Below are positions 26,971-35,331 of a stretch of DNA of 64,000 bases, piece after piece; position 1 is the first letter of the stretch, and each line of letters opens with the position of its first letter. The notes under the pieces were generated by a model, which worked only from the letters and a program-made list of their open reading frames with translations, was not told the origin of the DNA and ran no database searches. The position numbers and the translations under genes are program-made. Location: positions 19,853 through 83,852 of the forward strand of contig JAFTXN010000004.1 in the NCBI GenBank assembly GCA_017461605.1. The letters are read 5' to 3'. Source of the stretch: Bacteroidaceae bacterium (GTDB taxonomy: Bacteria > Bacteroidota > Bacteroidia > Bacteroidales > Bacteroidaceae).

Positions 26971-28236
26971 ATGACAAAAGGAAAAGTAGACGCTCTGCTG
27001 GGCATCGTCTTTGGCGACGAAGGCAAAGGAAAGGTGGTCGATTATTTCACACCGCGATATGACGTTGTGGCACGCTTTGCCGGAGGTCCCAACGCAGGAC
27101 ACACCATCATCTTCGAGGGAAAGAAATTTGTGCTCCGCTCCATCCCGTCGGGCATCTTCGATGAAGGAAAAATCAACATCATAGGCAACGGATGCGTCAT
27201 CGCACCCGACCTCTTCATGGCCGAGGCTCGCGAGCTCGAAAACGCCGGTTATCAACTCACCGAGCGCCTGCACATCAGCCGACGCGCACACCTCATTCTG
27301 CCCACACACCGTGTGCTGGATCGCGCCTACGAAGCTGCAAAAGGCAAGAACAAAGTGGGAACCACCGGAAAGGGCATAGGACCTACCTACAGCGACAAAG
27401 CAGCTCGCGTAGGTCTTCGCGTGGGTGATATCATGGAGAACTTCGAAGCGAAATACCAAGCCCTGAAAGCACGCCATGCACAGCTGCTCAGCGATATGGG
27501 CTTCGAGTATGACATCACCGAGGAAGAAAAACTCTGGCTCGAGGGCGTGGAATACATGCGCAAGTTTCACCTCACCGACACCGAGATCGAAATCAACAAA
27601 TACCTCTCCGAAGGAAAATCCGTGCTGGCCGAAGGCGCACAGGGCTCACTGCTCGACATCGACCACGGCACTTACCCCTTCGTAAGCTCATCGAGCACCA
27701 CCAGCGGAGGCGTTTGCACCGGTCTGGGTATCGCGCCCAACACCATCGGTTGCATCTTCGGAATTTTCAAAGCCTACAGCACTCGCGTAGGTTCGGGTCC
27801 GTTCCCCGTGGAATTGTTTGACGAAACCGGCGACACCATCCGCCACATCGGCAACGAGTACGGAGCCGTTACAGGACGCAATCGCCGCTGCGGATGGGTG
27901 GACCTCGTAGCTTTGAAGTATGCCATCATGATCAACGGAGTTACCGACCTCGTGATGATGAAAGGTGATGTGCTCGATGGTTTCAGCACCATCAAAGTTT
28001 GCACAGCCTACACAAAAGACGGCGTAACCACCACCGAAATGCCTTACGACACTGAGGGATGGGAAGCCGTGTATGAGGAAATTCCCGGATGGAACACGCC
28101 TCTCACAGAGATGCGCACCTACGATGAGCTGCCTCAAGCTTTCAAGGACTATGTAGCCTATCTGGAGCGCGAGCTCAGCACCCCCATCAGCATCGTCAGC
28201 GTCGGCCCCGACCGCGATGCCACCATCATTCGTTAA
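26971..28236 (+). CDS. purA: Adenylosuccinate synthetase
   Basis: A 421-residue enzyme that joins IMP and aspartate using GTP, the first committed step to AMP. The glycine-rich GTP loop GDEGKGK lies near residue 15 and NAGHT near 40; GTTGKGIGPTY, STTSGGV and the base-recognition region SVGPDRD at the C-terminus are all present. Length is normal for the family. It is monocistronic, with its own promoter and a shared terminator with the convergent rmlB gene. Confidence 0.97.
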   Translation: MTKGKVDALLGIVFGDEGKGKVVDYFTPRYDVVARFAGGPNAGHTIIFEGKKFVLRSIPSGIFDEGKINIIGNGCVIAPDLFMAEARELENAGYQLTERLHISRRAHLILPTHRVLDRAYEAAKGKNKVGTTGKGIGPTYSDKAARVGLRVGDIMENFEAKYQALKARHAQLLSDMGFEYDITEEEKLWLEGVEYMRKFHLTDTEIEINKYLSEGKSVLAEGAQGSLLDIDHGTYPFVSSSSTTSGGVCTGLGIAPNTIGCIFGIFKAYSTRVGSGPFPVELFDETGDTIRHIGNEYGAVTGRNRRCGWVDLVALKYAIMINGVTDLVMMKGDVLDGFSTIKVCTAYTKDGVTTTEMPYDTEGWEAVYEEIPGWNTPLTEMRTYDELPQAFKDYVAYLERELSTPISIVSVGPDRDATIIR

Positions 28237-28255
28237 GAAGCACTTGACATAAACA

Positions 28256-28283
28256 AAAATCCCGACCACAATGGCCGGGATTT
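28256..28283. terminator. Bidirectional terminator between purA and rmlB
   Basis: An AAATCCCG/CGGGATTT stem (28257-28264 with 28276-28283), extended by a CC/GG pair after a bulge. It lies between convergent genes, with A/T runs on both sides. Confidence 0.65.
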
Positions 28284-28330
28284 GTTGTATAAAGAAGAAT
28301 GCAGGATGGCGAAAATCGCACAAGCCGATT

Positions 28331-29470
28331 CTATCTCTGACCGTACATCTTGTCGTAATACAGCTGGTAGTCCTCACCGCTCACAGCCTCTACCCAATTA
28401 CGGTTCTCGAGGTTCCAACGAATGGTCTTCACGATACCGGTTTCGAAGTCGGTCTCAGGATACCAGCCGAGGTCTTCGCGAATTTTCGAAGGGTCGATGC
28501 CGTAACGCAAGTCGTGTCCCAGACGGTCCTTGACGAATGTGATGAGTTCATCATTGATCCAATCGATGCGTATCTGCCCATCCGCATCACGCTCCTGCTT
28601 CTTGAGAAGTGCGCGCCACTCAGGGTGTTCTTCCATAAGCTCTCGGATGGTTTTGATAATGATTTTCACAATCTGTATGTTCTGACGCTCGTTGTGGCCA
28701 CCCACGTTGTAAATACTGCCATCGGCTCCGCGCGTAATAACAGCATCGATAGCTTTGCAATGATCCTCTACATAAAGCCAGTCGCGCACGTTAGTACCTT
28801 CGCCATACACCGGGAGTTTTTTGCCTTCCAATATATTGTTTATAATGAGCGGTATCAGTTTTTCCGGAAACTGGTACGGACCGTAGTTGTTGGAACAGCG
28901 CGTGATGGAAACGGGCATGTGGAATGTGTCATGGTATGCACAAACAAAGTGGTCAGCACTGGTTTTTGACGCACTGTAAGGGCTGTGCGGACAGAGGGGA
29001 GTCTGCTCTGTGAAAAAGCCCTCCGCACCCAAGCTGCCGTAGACTTCGTCGGTGGAAACTTGGTGGAAACGAACGCCCTTGCGCCATGTGGGATAGCCCT
29101 GCGCATCCTTACCGGTTACCCATGCGGCGCGTGCAGCGTCAAGCAGACACTGCGTTCCCAAGATATTGGTCTGGAGAAACAGCTGCGGGTTCTCGATACT
29201 TCTATCCACATGACTCTCGGCTGCAAAGTTGACAACGACATCAAACTTGTACTCGGCGAAAAGTCTGTCTACAAGGGCGCGATCGCAAATATCGCCGCGC
29301 ACAAATGTGCAACGATCGTTGTCTATATCATCAGCGATGGTACCGAGATAGCCGGCGTATGTAAGCAAATCTAGCACGACAACGCGCACGTCGTCATACT
29401 TTGCCAAAATATACTTCAGGTAGTTGGCTCCGATAAAACCGGCAGCCCCGGTTACTAAATAGGCTTTCAT
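28331..29470 (-). CDS. rmlB: dTDP-glucose 4,6-dehydratase
   Basis: A 379-residue extended short-chain dehydrogenase. It has the NAD-binding GAAGFIGANYL loop at the N-terminus, AAESHVDRS, the STDEVYG segment with the catalytic Asp-Glu pair, and YSASK carrying the catalytic Tyr and Lys. It converts dTDP-glucose to the 4-keto-6-deoxy sugar for dTDP-rhamnose and related sugars. The other rml genes (A, C, D) are not nearby, which is unusual though not rare in Bacteroidales. Confidence 0.93.
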   Translation of the reverse strand: MKAYLVTGAAGFIGANYLKYILAKYDDVRVVVLDLLTYAGYLGTIADDIDNDRCTFVRGDICDRALVDRLFAEYKFDVVVNFAAESHVDRSIENPQLFLQTNILGTQCLLDAARAAWVTGKDAQGYPTWRKGVRFHQVSTDEVYGSLGAEGFFTEQTPLCPHSPYSASKTSADHFVCAYHDTFHMPVSITRCSNNYGPYQFPEKLIPLIINNILEGKKLPVYGEGTNVRDWLYVEDHCKAIDAVITRGADGSIYNVGGHNERQNIQIVKIIIKTIRELMEEHPEWRALLKKQERDADGQIRIDWINDELITFVKDRLGHDLRYGIDPSKIREDLGWYPETDFETGIVKTIRWNLENRNWVEAVSGEDYQLYYDKMYGQR

Positions 29471-29494
29471 AAATTTGAAGATTTACTTTTGTTA

Positions 29495-29532
29495 CGAAGC
29501 AAAGGTAATAATAAAATGTTACTTCGTACAAA
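29495..29532 (-). promoter_or_regulatory. rmlB promoter
   Basis: The minus strand has TTTG at 29532-29529, 21 bases, then TACCTTTG at 29507-29500; predicted start near 29495, leader of about 25 nt. The rest of the 305-bp gap to the next gene shows nothing recognisable beyond a weak TATTTTTC at 29743. Confidence 0.6.
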
Positions 29533-29775
29533 GAAAACGCAGATATTGCTGCAGCGTTTTCCCGACCGCAGGAAGGTTTTTGCTCCTACAGTACAAAACT
29601 TGCTATCTCCCATAGGAAGTTTTTCACACTGCGACCTTCAAATTATTGTTAAAGGTCCGACTTTTCATCCTGCGCTCCACATTCTTTTGCTAACTTGCGA
29701 CAGTTTTTGAGCCGGCGAGTAAAAATCTAATCGGCGCATACCTATTTTTCACACGGCACACATAATATATTATAT

Positions 29776-30429
29776 ATGTATATAAGAAAAGTCATACTCC
29801 TGCTTACGGTGCTCAGCACCTCACTCGTTAGCTTTGCGCAACAACAGCAGGAACACCGCAGGAGCACGGAAACATTTGTATTCCCCGAATTCCAAGAGGC
29901 CAAAGTGCTGCAGACTTTCGGACGCTCGGTGCGTGCCAAGGTCAATATCTTTCTGAAAGATGCTGCCTTGTATTTCGTAGAAGACAGCGTCGTTAAGAAA
30001 GCCTACACACAGCACATCATCGGTGTTCAGTTCGACTCCGTGAAATACCTCAAGGTAGACAGCATCATGGGCGAGGTGCTCAGCTCACGCAAATACACAC
30101 ATTTGGTTCGCGTTACTACCATCGATATGGACAAGCTTCGCGCGGAAACAACCGGCGGCGAGAATCTGCCATATTTCCAAATCGAGGGCGTGCACACCAG
30201 TGCCTTCTACGAAATCGAGGGCCAAATCTACGATGAGAAGGGCTACCCGCTGAAAGATAAATACTACTTTCTGATACGCGGTAACGTGGTTCCGGCCATC
30301 GAGAGCAAAGTAAAGCCGTACGTTCGCCCCGAGATGCGAGAAGCCTTCAAGAACCTTATGGGCGACCGCTTCTGGAGTTGGAGCGACCCGAAGTCGCTCA
30401 AGATGTTGCTGGACTATTTGCCAGAATAA
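29776..30429 (+). CDS. Secreted protein of unknown function
   Basis: A 217-residue protein that I do not recognise. It has a signal peptide (residues 1-21, ending VSFAQ) and no lipobox or later membrane segment, so it is probably periplasmic or secreted. The mature part has alternating beta-type sequence (for example KVNIFLKDAALYFVED and KYTHLVRVTTIDMDK) and ends in an amphipathic stretch, LLDYLPE. It is monocistronic, with a terminator at 30484. Confidence 0.7.
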   Translation: MYIRKVILLLTVLSTSLVSFAQQQQEHRRSTETFVFPEFQEAKVLQTFGRSVRAKVNIFLKDAALYFVEDSVVKKAYTQHIIGVQFDSVKYLKVDSIMGEVLSSRKYTHLVRVTTIDMDKLRAETTGGENLPYFQIEGVHTSAFYEIEGQIYDEKGYPLKDKYYFLIRGNVVPAIESKVKPYVRPEMREAFKNLMGDRFWSWSDPKSLKMLLDYLPE

Positions 30430-30456
30430 CCGGAAGCACTGCAGAAAATCTAACAC
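30430..30456. repeat. Intergenic palindromic repeat, copy 6 (short)
   Basis: Single unit GGAAGCACTGCAG followed by AAAATCTAACACC, starting directly after the stop codon of the preceding gene. Confidence 0.55.
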
Positions 30457-30483
30457 CGCAACTGGATATCTACTCTTACTATC

Positions 30484-30513
30484 ACGGGAAGTCCATAAGG
30501 CTTCCCGTTTTTT
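30484..30513 (+). terminator. Terminator after secreted unknown
   Basis: Stem ACGGGAAG/CTTCCCGT (30484-30491 with 30501-30508), followed by a T run. Confidence 0.8.
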
Positions 30514-30620
30514 CGTTCTCCATTCTGCATCGTTATTATCCTCGACAGGAATTGTCTGCCTCTCCGTGCGCACCTTTCCCTCCGGTATCTCGACAGTTCA
30601 AACCCAAATATAGAAAAACA

Positions 30621-30653
30621 TAAAGGGCTTCCGCAAATTGCAGAAGCCCTTTA
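30621..30653 (-). terminator. rplS terminator
   Basis: An 11-bp stem (30621-30631 with 30643-30653). On the minus strand a TGTTTTTC run follows, so it closes the rplS transcript. Confidence 0.8.
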
Positions 30654-30676
30654 TCAAAATCTTGCTGTGCTCGATT

Positions 30677-31042
30677 TTAGTTTGTCTTGGCAATGGTACG
30701 CTTTTCCTTGATGCGTGCCTTCTTACCGGTAAGCCCGCGCAAGTAGTAAAGCTTGGCGCGACGCACCTTACCTACCTTGTTCACTTCGATGCTTTCAATG
30801 TTGGGAGACTCGAGGGGGAAGATACGCTCCACACCTACGGTGCCAGACATTTTACGAACAGTGAAACGCTTTTTGTCTCCGTGTCCAGAGATTTTGATAA
30901 CAACACCGCGATACTGCTGAACGCGTTCCTTGTTACCTTCGACGATTTTGTATGCTACGGTAATGGTGTCACCGGCCTTGAAGTCGGGGTGAGATTTTCC
31001 TGTAGCAAATGCTTCTTCAGCAACTTTAATTAAATCTGCCAT
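30677..31042 (-). CDS. rplS: Ribosomal protein bL19
   Basis: A 121-residue large-subunit ribosomal protein. [56 protein letters not shown] and RRAKLYYLR are diagnostic of L19, which sits at the 30S-50S interface. The start at 31042 ([10 protein letters not shown]) is chosen over an upstream ATG, which would add 20 unrelated residues. It is monocistronic, with its own terminator. Confidence 0.97.
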   Translation of the reverse strand: MADLIKVAEEAFATGKSHPDFKAGDTITVAYKIVEGNKERVQQYRGVVIKISGHGDKKRFTVRKMSGTVGVERIFPLESPNIESIEVNKVGKVRRAKLYYLRGLTGKKARIKEKRTIAKTN

Positions 31043-31126
31043 TTTATTGGGGATTAAAAATTGTTTGTCCGTCCCGGCCCAACATAACGGGGAACTCTGC
31101 ATCCCGACAGCGGTTGAGCGGAAAAG

Positions 31127-31162
31127 CGTTGCAAAGGAACAACTTTTTTTCGGAACCGCAAA
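31127..31162 (-). promoter_or_regulatory. rplS promoter
   Basis: The minus strand has TTTG at 31162-31159, 19 bases, then TTCCTTTG at 31139-31132 (one mismatch to TAnnTTTG); predicted start near 31127, leader of about 85 nt. Confidence 0.5.
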
Positions 31163-31252
31163 GGTTCATACACAACAATTCGCTGTTTTTCGTTCAATTG
31201 CGCATATTTTTGCACTCCTTCTAAAAAAAGCAAGAGCCGATGCCGAGGTTTT

Positions 31253-31981
31253 TCAGACGCTTTCCGAGAAGATGTGCCACGAATTTTCCTCAGGATAGGG
31301 TGCTTCCACGAAAATCTCTTTGTGCGAAACAGGATGTTCGAAAGCCACGCTGCGAGCATGGAGGCAGATGCTGCCATCGGGGTTGCTACGGGGCGAGCCG
31401 TACTTCAGGTCTCCCTTGATGGGTAAGCCGACGGCTGCCAACTGACAGCGAATCTGATGATGACGCCCGGTATGCAGATGCACCTCCAACAAGCTGTAAC
31501 GGTCGGAGTGTGCCAAGATGCGATAATCCAACTCTGCCCGCTTGCTGCCCGGCACTTCGCGCGTATGTGCATACGCCTTGTTCTGACGCTCGTTGCGCGT
31601 GAGCCAATGGGTGAGTAGCACTTCGCGCTCCACCGGTGCGACCGACGAACCTGCAACCGGCACGGGCTTTTTCACGATGGCGTGATAGGTCTTTCGCACC
31701 TTGCCACTGCGAAACATCTCATTGAGCCTTGCCAGTGCTTTGCTCGTTCGCGCCAACACCACAACGCCACTCACGGGGCGGTCAAGGCGGTGCGGAACTC
31801 CCAGGAACACTGCGCCCGGTTTGGCATAGCGTTCCTTGATATAGGCTTTCACAGCATCGGTGAGCGGAGCATCTCCTGTCTTATCGCCTTGCACGATTTC
31901 GCCTGCCGCCTTTGCCACCACGATGATGTGGTTGTCTTCGTAGAGTACGTTCATCGGATTTACATTCATGGAATGTGCCAA
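31253..31981 (-). CDS. RluA-family RNA pseudouridine synthase
   Basis: A 242-residue pseudouridine synthase of the RluA group; HRLDRPVSGVVVLAR carries the catalytic Asp. HTGRHHQIRCQLA and PIKGDLKYG are also family hallmarks. No S4 domain is present, so it is the short form acting on tRNA or rRNA. The first residues contain three Met codons (1, 5, 10); the start could be at any of them, and residue 10 (MNVLYEDNHI) best fits the family. It follows fabG by 73 bases on the same strand. Confidence 0.88.
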   Translation of the reverse strand: MAHSMNVNPMNVLYEDNHIIVVAKAAGEIVQGDKTGDAPLTDAVKAYIKERYAKPGAVFLGVPHRLDRPVSGVVVLARTSKALARLNEMFRSGKVRKTYHAIVKKPVPVAGSSVAPVEREVLLTHWLTRNERQNKAYAHTREVPGSKRAELDYRILAHSDRYSLLEVHLHTGRHHQIRCQLAAVGLPIKGDLKYGSPRSNPDGSICLHARSVAFEHPVSHKEIFVEAPYPEENSWHIFSESV

Positions 31982-32054
31982 CAGGTCTTTGGGCTTTTCG
32001 CCCCGAGACTCATTGGCACATCGCTAAACTATGAAAACTTGCTTTTGCTTTTTC

Positions 32055-32801
32055 TTACATGTTCATACCGCCGTCAACCTGGATTACCTGTCCGCTGACA
32101 TAGGATGCCAGTTCGGAAGCAAGGAATACGGCCACATTGGCAATATCTTCGGGCTGTCCGCCACGGCGCAGAGGTATCTTCTTCGCCCAATCGGCACGCA
32201 CCTCGTCGGGCAGGGCAGCTGTCATGGCTGTTTCGATAAATCCGGGAGCTATGGCGTTGGCACGGATGCCGCGACTTCCCATTTCCTGAGCCACACTCTT
32301 GGCGAGCGCAATCATGCCGGCCTTTGACGCGGCATAGTTGCTCTGACCTGCGTTTCCATGAACGCCGACCACGCTGGCCATATTGATAATCGAGCCACTG
32401 CGCTGGCGCATCATGATGGGCGTGCAAGCGTGTATGAAGTTGAAGGCCGATTTCAAGTTTACGTTGATCACAGCGTCCCACTGCTGTTCGGTCATTCGCA
32501 TCATGAGTCCGTCTTTTGTGATTCCTGCGTTGTTCACCAGCACATCGATGCTGCCGAAGTCGGCGTGCACCTGCTTCACCACTTCCTCGGTCTGAGCGAA
32601 GTCGGCCGCATTGCTGGCATAAGCCACACACTTCACGCCTTTGGCTTCAATCTCGGCGCGCGTTGCTTCGCCGTTTTCGTCAATCACCAGGTCGGTAAAG
32701 GCGATATTGGCACCTTCTTCCGCAAATTTCAGAGCTATAGCCTTGCCGATGCCACGTGCGGCGCCGGTTACGAGAGCTGTTTTACCTGTTAAGAGTCCCA
32801 T
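32055..32801 (-). CDS. fabG: 3-oxoacyl-ACP reductase
   Basis: A 248-residue short-chain dehydrogenase that reduces 3-oxoacyl-ACP with NADPH in fatty acid elongation. It has the TGAARGIG nucleotide loop, NNAGIT, the catalytic Ser in MASVVG, YAASK with the catalytic Tyr/Lys, and NAIAPGFIETAMT, all typical of FabG. It begins 12 bases after the end of a tetR-family gene, so its expression may be controlled by that regulator. Confidence 0.92.
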   Translation of the reverse strand: MGLLTGKTALVTGAARGIGKAIALKFAEEGANIAFTDLVIDENGEATRAEIEAKGVKCVAYASNAADFAQTEEVVKQVHADFGSIDVLVNNAGITKDGLMMRMTEQQWDAVINVNLKSAFNFIHACTPIMMRQRSGSIINMASVVGVHGNAGQSNYAASKAGMIALAKSVAQEMGSRGIRANAIAPGFIETAMTAALPDEVRADWAKKIPLRRGGQPEDIANVAVFLASELASYVSGQVIQVDGGMNM

Positions 32802-32813
32802 AAGTTGAGTTTT

Positions 32814-33434
32814 TTATTTGGTAAATAAATTTGTTTGCAATGTAGTGGGGATGTTCATGCCCAGTGCCCGACATACGATGGCTGCGACGATGGGGCGACT
32901 GGTATTATCGTTCAAGCCGCGCCCCAGGCGGTCGTAAATGTAGGGTACCTCGATGCCTTTCACCGAATAGTGTATGATTTCGGCGGTGAACGACGGGCAT
33001 TCCACACTGAACGTTCCGCGACGACAGCCTTCCTCTATCACTCGTTGCAGGAGGGCAATCTCCTCTTCGTCGAAGGCTTTGCGTTTCCGCTCCACCAGCC
33101 AGATATTCTTGAAGAACTCTGCCCGAAGCGAACCATTGCGTGCCACGACCTCCTTAATGGCACACAGGTGCGTGTATATCATGTTGATGAGCTTCTCTTC
33201 GGGCGGTGCATTCATGGCTGCCACCTCGTCCATTCTCTCAGATAGCACTTCCAATTCGCTCTCGATGACGGCATCATAGATTTCTTCCTTGTTGCGAAAA
33301 TAGGTGTAGAGCGTGCGCCGGCCTTTCTGCGATGCCTGCGCAATGTCGTTCATCGTGGTGGCATCAAGACCTTGACGGGCGAAAAGGTCGCGTGCCACTT
33401 CCACGAGTTTCTGTCTGGTTTTGGAGATGGACAT
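32814..33434 (-). CDS. TetR family transcriptional regulator
   Basis: A 206-residue regulator. The N-terminal TetR helix-turn-helix spans roughly residues 8-55 (LFARQGLDATTMNDIAQAS ... TLYTYFRNKEEI). The C-terminal ligand and dimer domain is helical. The start at 33434 (MSISKTRQK) is preferred over 33512, because the extra residues are unlike a TetR N-terminus. It is first in an apparent operon with fabG. An inverted repeat over the predicted start site (33509-33529) is a candidate operator for autoregulation. Confidence 0.88.
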   Translation of the reverse strand: MSISKTRQKLVEVARDLFARQGLDATTMNDIAQASQKGRRTLYTYFRNKEEIYDAVIESELEVLSERMDEVAAMNAPPEEKLINMIYTHLCAIKEVVARNGSLRAEFFKNIWLVERKRKAFDEEEIALLQRVIEEGCRRGTFSVECPSFTAEIIHYSVKGIEVPYIYDRLGRGLNDNTSRPIVAAIVCRALGMNIPTTLQTNLFTK

Positions 33435-33508
33435 ACTTTGTGAATGTTGAGGTAAGGACTGCAGCCGACGCACCACCCCAAAACGAGCTGCCGGAGTGAT
33501 ATAAATGC

Positions 33509-33559
33509 GCACACGTGCTGATTGTGTGCAAATTTAAGGTAAAGGAGCGTAACCGCAAA
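33509..33559 (-). promoter_or_regulatory. tetR promoter with GCACAC/GTGTGC operator
   Basis: The minus strand has TTTG at 33559-33556, exactly 19 bases, then TAAATTTG at 33536-33529; predicted start near 33524. GCACAC (33509-33514) and GTGTGC (33524-33529) form an inverted repeat with a 9-base spacer across that start. Confidence 0.6.
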
Positions 33560-33734
33560 GGCTTTGCAACGAATTTTATGCACACTCTCGCTTTTTGTGT
33601 GCTTTTTCAGAAAATCCTCCATCACCATCGCAAAACACTCGTCAACAGTTTGAGCTATTTTACTTACATTCTGTCAGAACGGGAGGTTGGATGCCGATTT
33701 GGCAGAACGGCTGAAAATGCTTATCTTCGCAGTG

Positions 33735-33767
33735 ATGGAGAATGTCGCGGCGTTCTCCATTTTTTTG
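33735..33767 (+). terminator. Orphan terminator-like hairpin
   Basis: Stem ATGGAGAA/TTCTCCAT (33735-33742 with 33753-33760), followed by a run of T. No supported gene lies upstream on the plus strand within the 653-bp gap 33435-34087, which otherwise holds the tetR promoter, repeat copy 7 and the leuB promoter. Confidence 0.5.
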
Positions 33768-33810
33768 TGCTCGCAAGGGGGCTTTATGCGCAGTGCTTTC
33801 CCGTTTTTTC

Positions 33811-33895
33811 ACAAGCACTGCAGAATTTTCCGAACGCCTTGCAGATTTCTGCCGAAGCATTGTGCAAAGGCGCGCACCGCCTGCAAGCACTCCAG
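33811..33895. repeat. Intergenic palindromic repeat, copy 7 (degenerate)
   Basis: Starts ACAAGCACTGCAGAATTTTC, continues with CGAACGCCTTGCAG, and ends with a decayed CTGCAAGCACTCCAG unit. Confidence 0.65.
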
Positions 33896-33996
33896 AGAGC
33901 GTGGGCGATGTTTTTACGAAACTTTAAGAAACATACATTGTGTAAGCATTTTTAATCAAAAGCCGACACTTTGACAGACGAAAAGAATACAAAAGT

Positions 33997-34032
33997 TTTG
34001 TCTCGCGGACTTTTTTCGTTACTTTCGCATTC
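33997..34032 (+). promoter_or_regulatory. leuB promoter
   Basis: TTTG at 33997-34000, 19 bases, TACTTTCG at 34020-34027 (one mismatch to TAnnTTTG); predicted start near 34032, leader of about 56 nt. Confidence 0.55.
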
Positions 34033-34087
34033 GGATGTTTTCGCATCCCGCTTCAAAAAAGTTCAAAACCAAGAAAAAACATAGCTT

Positions 34088-35149
34088 ATGAAACTGAAAA
34101 TAGCCGTACTCGCGGGCGACGGCATCGGCCCCGAGATTTCCACGCAGGGCGTGGCTGTGATGAGTGCCGTTTGTCGCAAGTTCGGGCATGAGGTTGCCTA
34201 CACCGAAGCGCTGTGTGGCGCGGCGGCCATCGATGCAGTGGGCGACCCATTTCCGGTCGACACTCTGAAAGCGTGCCAAGAGGCCGATGCTGTGCTGTTC
34301 TCCGCCGTAGGACACCCCAAATACGACAACGACCCTGCGGCCAAGGTACGCCCGGAGCAGGGACTTCTGGCCATGCGCAAGCAGTTGGGGCTCTTTGCCA
34401 ATATCCGTCCCGTTCAGACGTTCGACTGCCTGGTGCACAAATCTCCGCTCAAGGACGAGCTGGTGCGCGGGGCCGACTTCGTTTGCATCCGCGAACTGAC
34501 GGGTGGTATGTACTTCGGGGAGAAGAAGGAAGGCAGCGACTACGCTCACGACACCTGTGCCTACACACGTCCGGAAGTGGAGCGCATCCTGCGCGTGGCC
34601 TACGACTATGCCCGCCGTCGCAGGAAGCATCTCACCGTGGTCGACAAGGCTAACGTGCTGGCTTCGTCAAGACTTTGGCGCAAAGTGGCGCAAGAGATGG
34701 CTCCCGAGTATCCCGACGTAGAGACCGACTTCATGTATGTGGACAACGCGGCCATGCGCATGATTCAGGACCCCAAATTCTTCGATGTGATGGTAACAGA
34801 AAATACCTTCGGCGACATTCTCACCGATGAGGGTTCATGCATCACAGGTTCGATGGGCTTGCTCCCCTCGGCCTCGACAGGCGAGAGCACTCCCGTGTTT
34901 GAACCCATACACGGCTCCTGGCCACAAGCCACCGGCCTCGACATCGCCAACCCCTTGGCACAAATTCTGTCGGTGGCCATGCTGTTCGAACACTTCGGCT
35001 TGACGGACGAAGGGGCCTTGGTGCGCCGTGCCGTCGATGCCAGCCTGGATGCCAATGTACGCACTCCCGAGATTCAGGTGGAGGGTGGCGAAAAATATGG
35101 AACGCGCGCCGTCGGCGAATGGATTGTGCGATGGATTGAGGAAAACTGA
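34088..35149 (+). CDS. leuB: 3-isopropylmalate dehydrogenase
   Basis: A 353-residue NAD-dependent decarboxylating dehydrogenase of leucine synthesis. Motifs include AGDGIGPEI at the N-terminus, [11 protein letters not shown] and [12 protein letters not shown] for substrate binding, [13 protein letters not shown], and the metal/NAD region [13 protein letters not shown] followed by [10 protein letters not shown] and EPIHGSWP. It converts 3-isopropylmalate to the 2-oxo acid and would act on the methylmalate analogue in a citramalate pathway. It is monocistronic on the plus strand, separate from leuCD and leuA on the minus strand nearby. Confidence 0.96.
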   Translation: MKLKIAVLAGDGIGPEISTQGVAVMSAVCRKFGHEVAYTEALCGAAAIDAVGDPFPVDTLKACQEADAVLFSAVGHPKYDNDPAAKVRPEQGLLAMRKQLGLFANIRPVQTFDCLVHKSPLKDELVRGADFVCIRELTGGMYFGEKKEGSDYAHDTCAYTRPEVERILRVAYDYARRRRKHLTVVDKANVLASSRLWRKVAQEMAPEYPDVETDFMYVDNAAMRMIQDPKFFDVMVTENTFGDILTDEGSCITGSMGLLPSASTGESTPVFEPIHGSWPQATGLDIANPLAQILSVAMLFEHFGLTDEGALVRRAVDASLDANVRTPEIQVEGGEKYGTRAVGEWIVRWIEEN

Positions 35150-35200
35150 GCCACATAGATTACGGACAGCCCGAAGAAAAGCGTTGATCCTATAAACATA

Positions 35201-35245
35201 AAACGAGGAGCGGATGCCATCCTTACGCATCCGTTCCTCGTTTTT
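35201..35245 (+). terminator. leuB terminator
   Basis: A 17-bp stem with one G-U pair (35201-35217 with 35227-35243, loop 9 nt), followed by T residues. Confidence 0.88.
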
Positions 35246-35278
35246 AGCACTCCCCTCCGGCAAGCTATCCGTGCTTTC

Positions 35279-35315
35279 TTGGTGCGCTTCACCCCTTTTT
35301 CGTAATTTTGCACCG
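35279..35315 (+). promoter_or_regulatory. queA promoter
   Basis: TTG at 35279-35281, 21 bases, TAATTTTG at 35303-35310; predicted start near 35315, leader of about 17 nt. This excludes the upstream in-frame ATG at 35308. Confidence 0.6.
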
Positions 35316-35331
35316 TTTTCAAGAAATACGC

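Noticed and set aside
33515-33955. 146-residue open frame in the tetR-leuB gap
   Set aside because: It crosses the tetR promoter, an orphan terminator and a repeat element, and its composition is unlike a protein.
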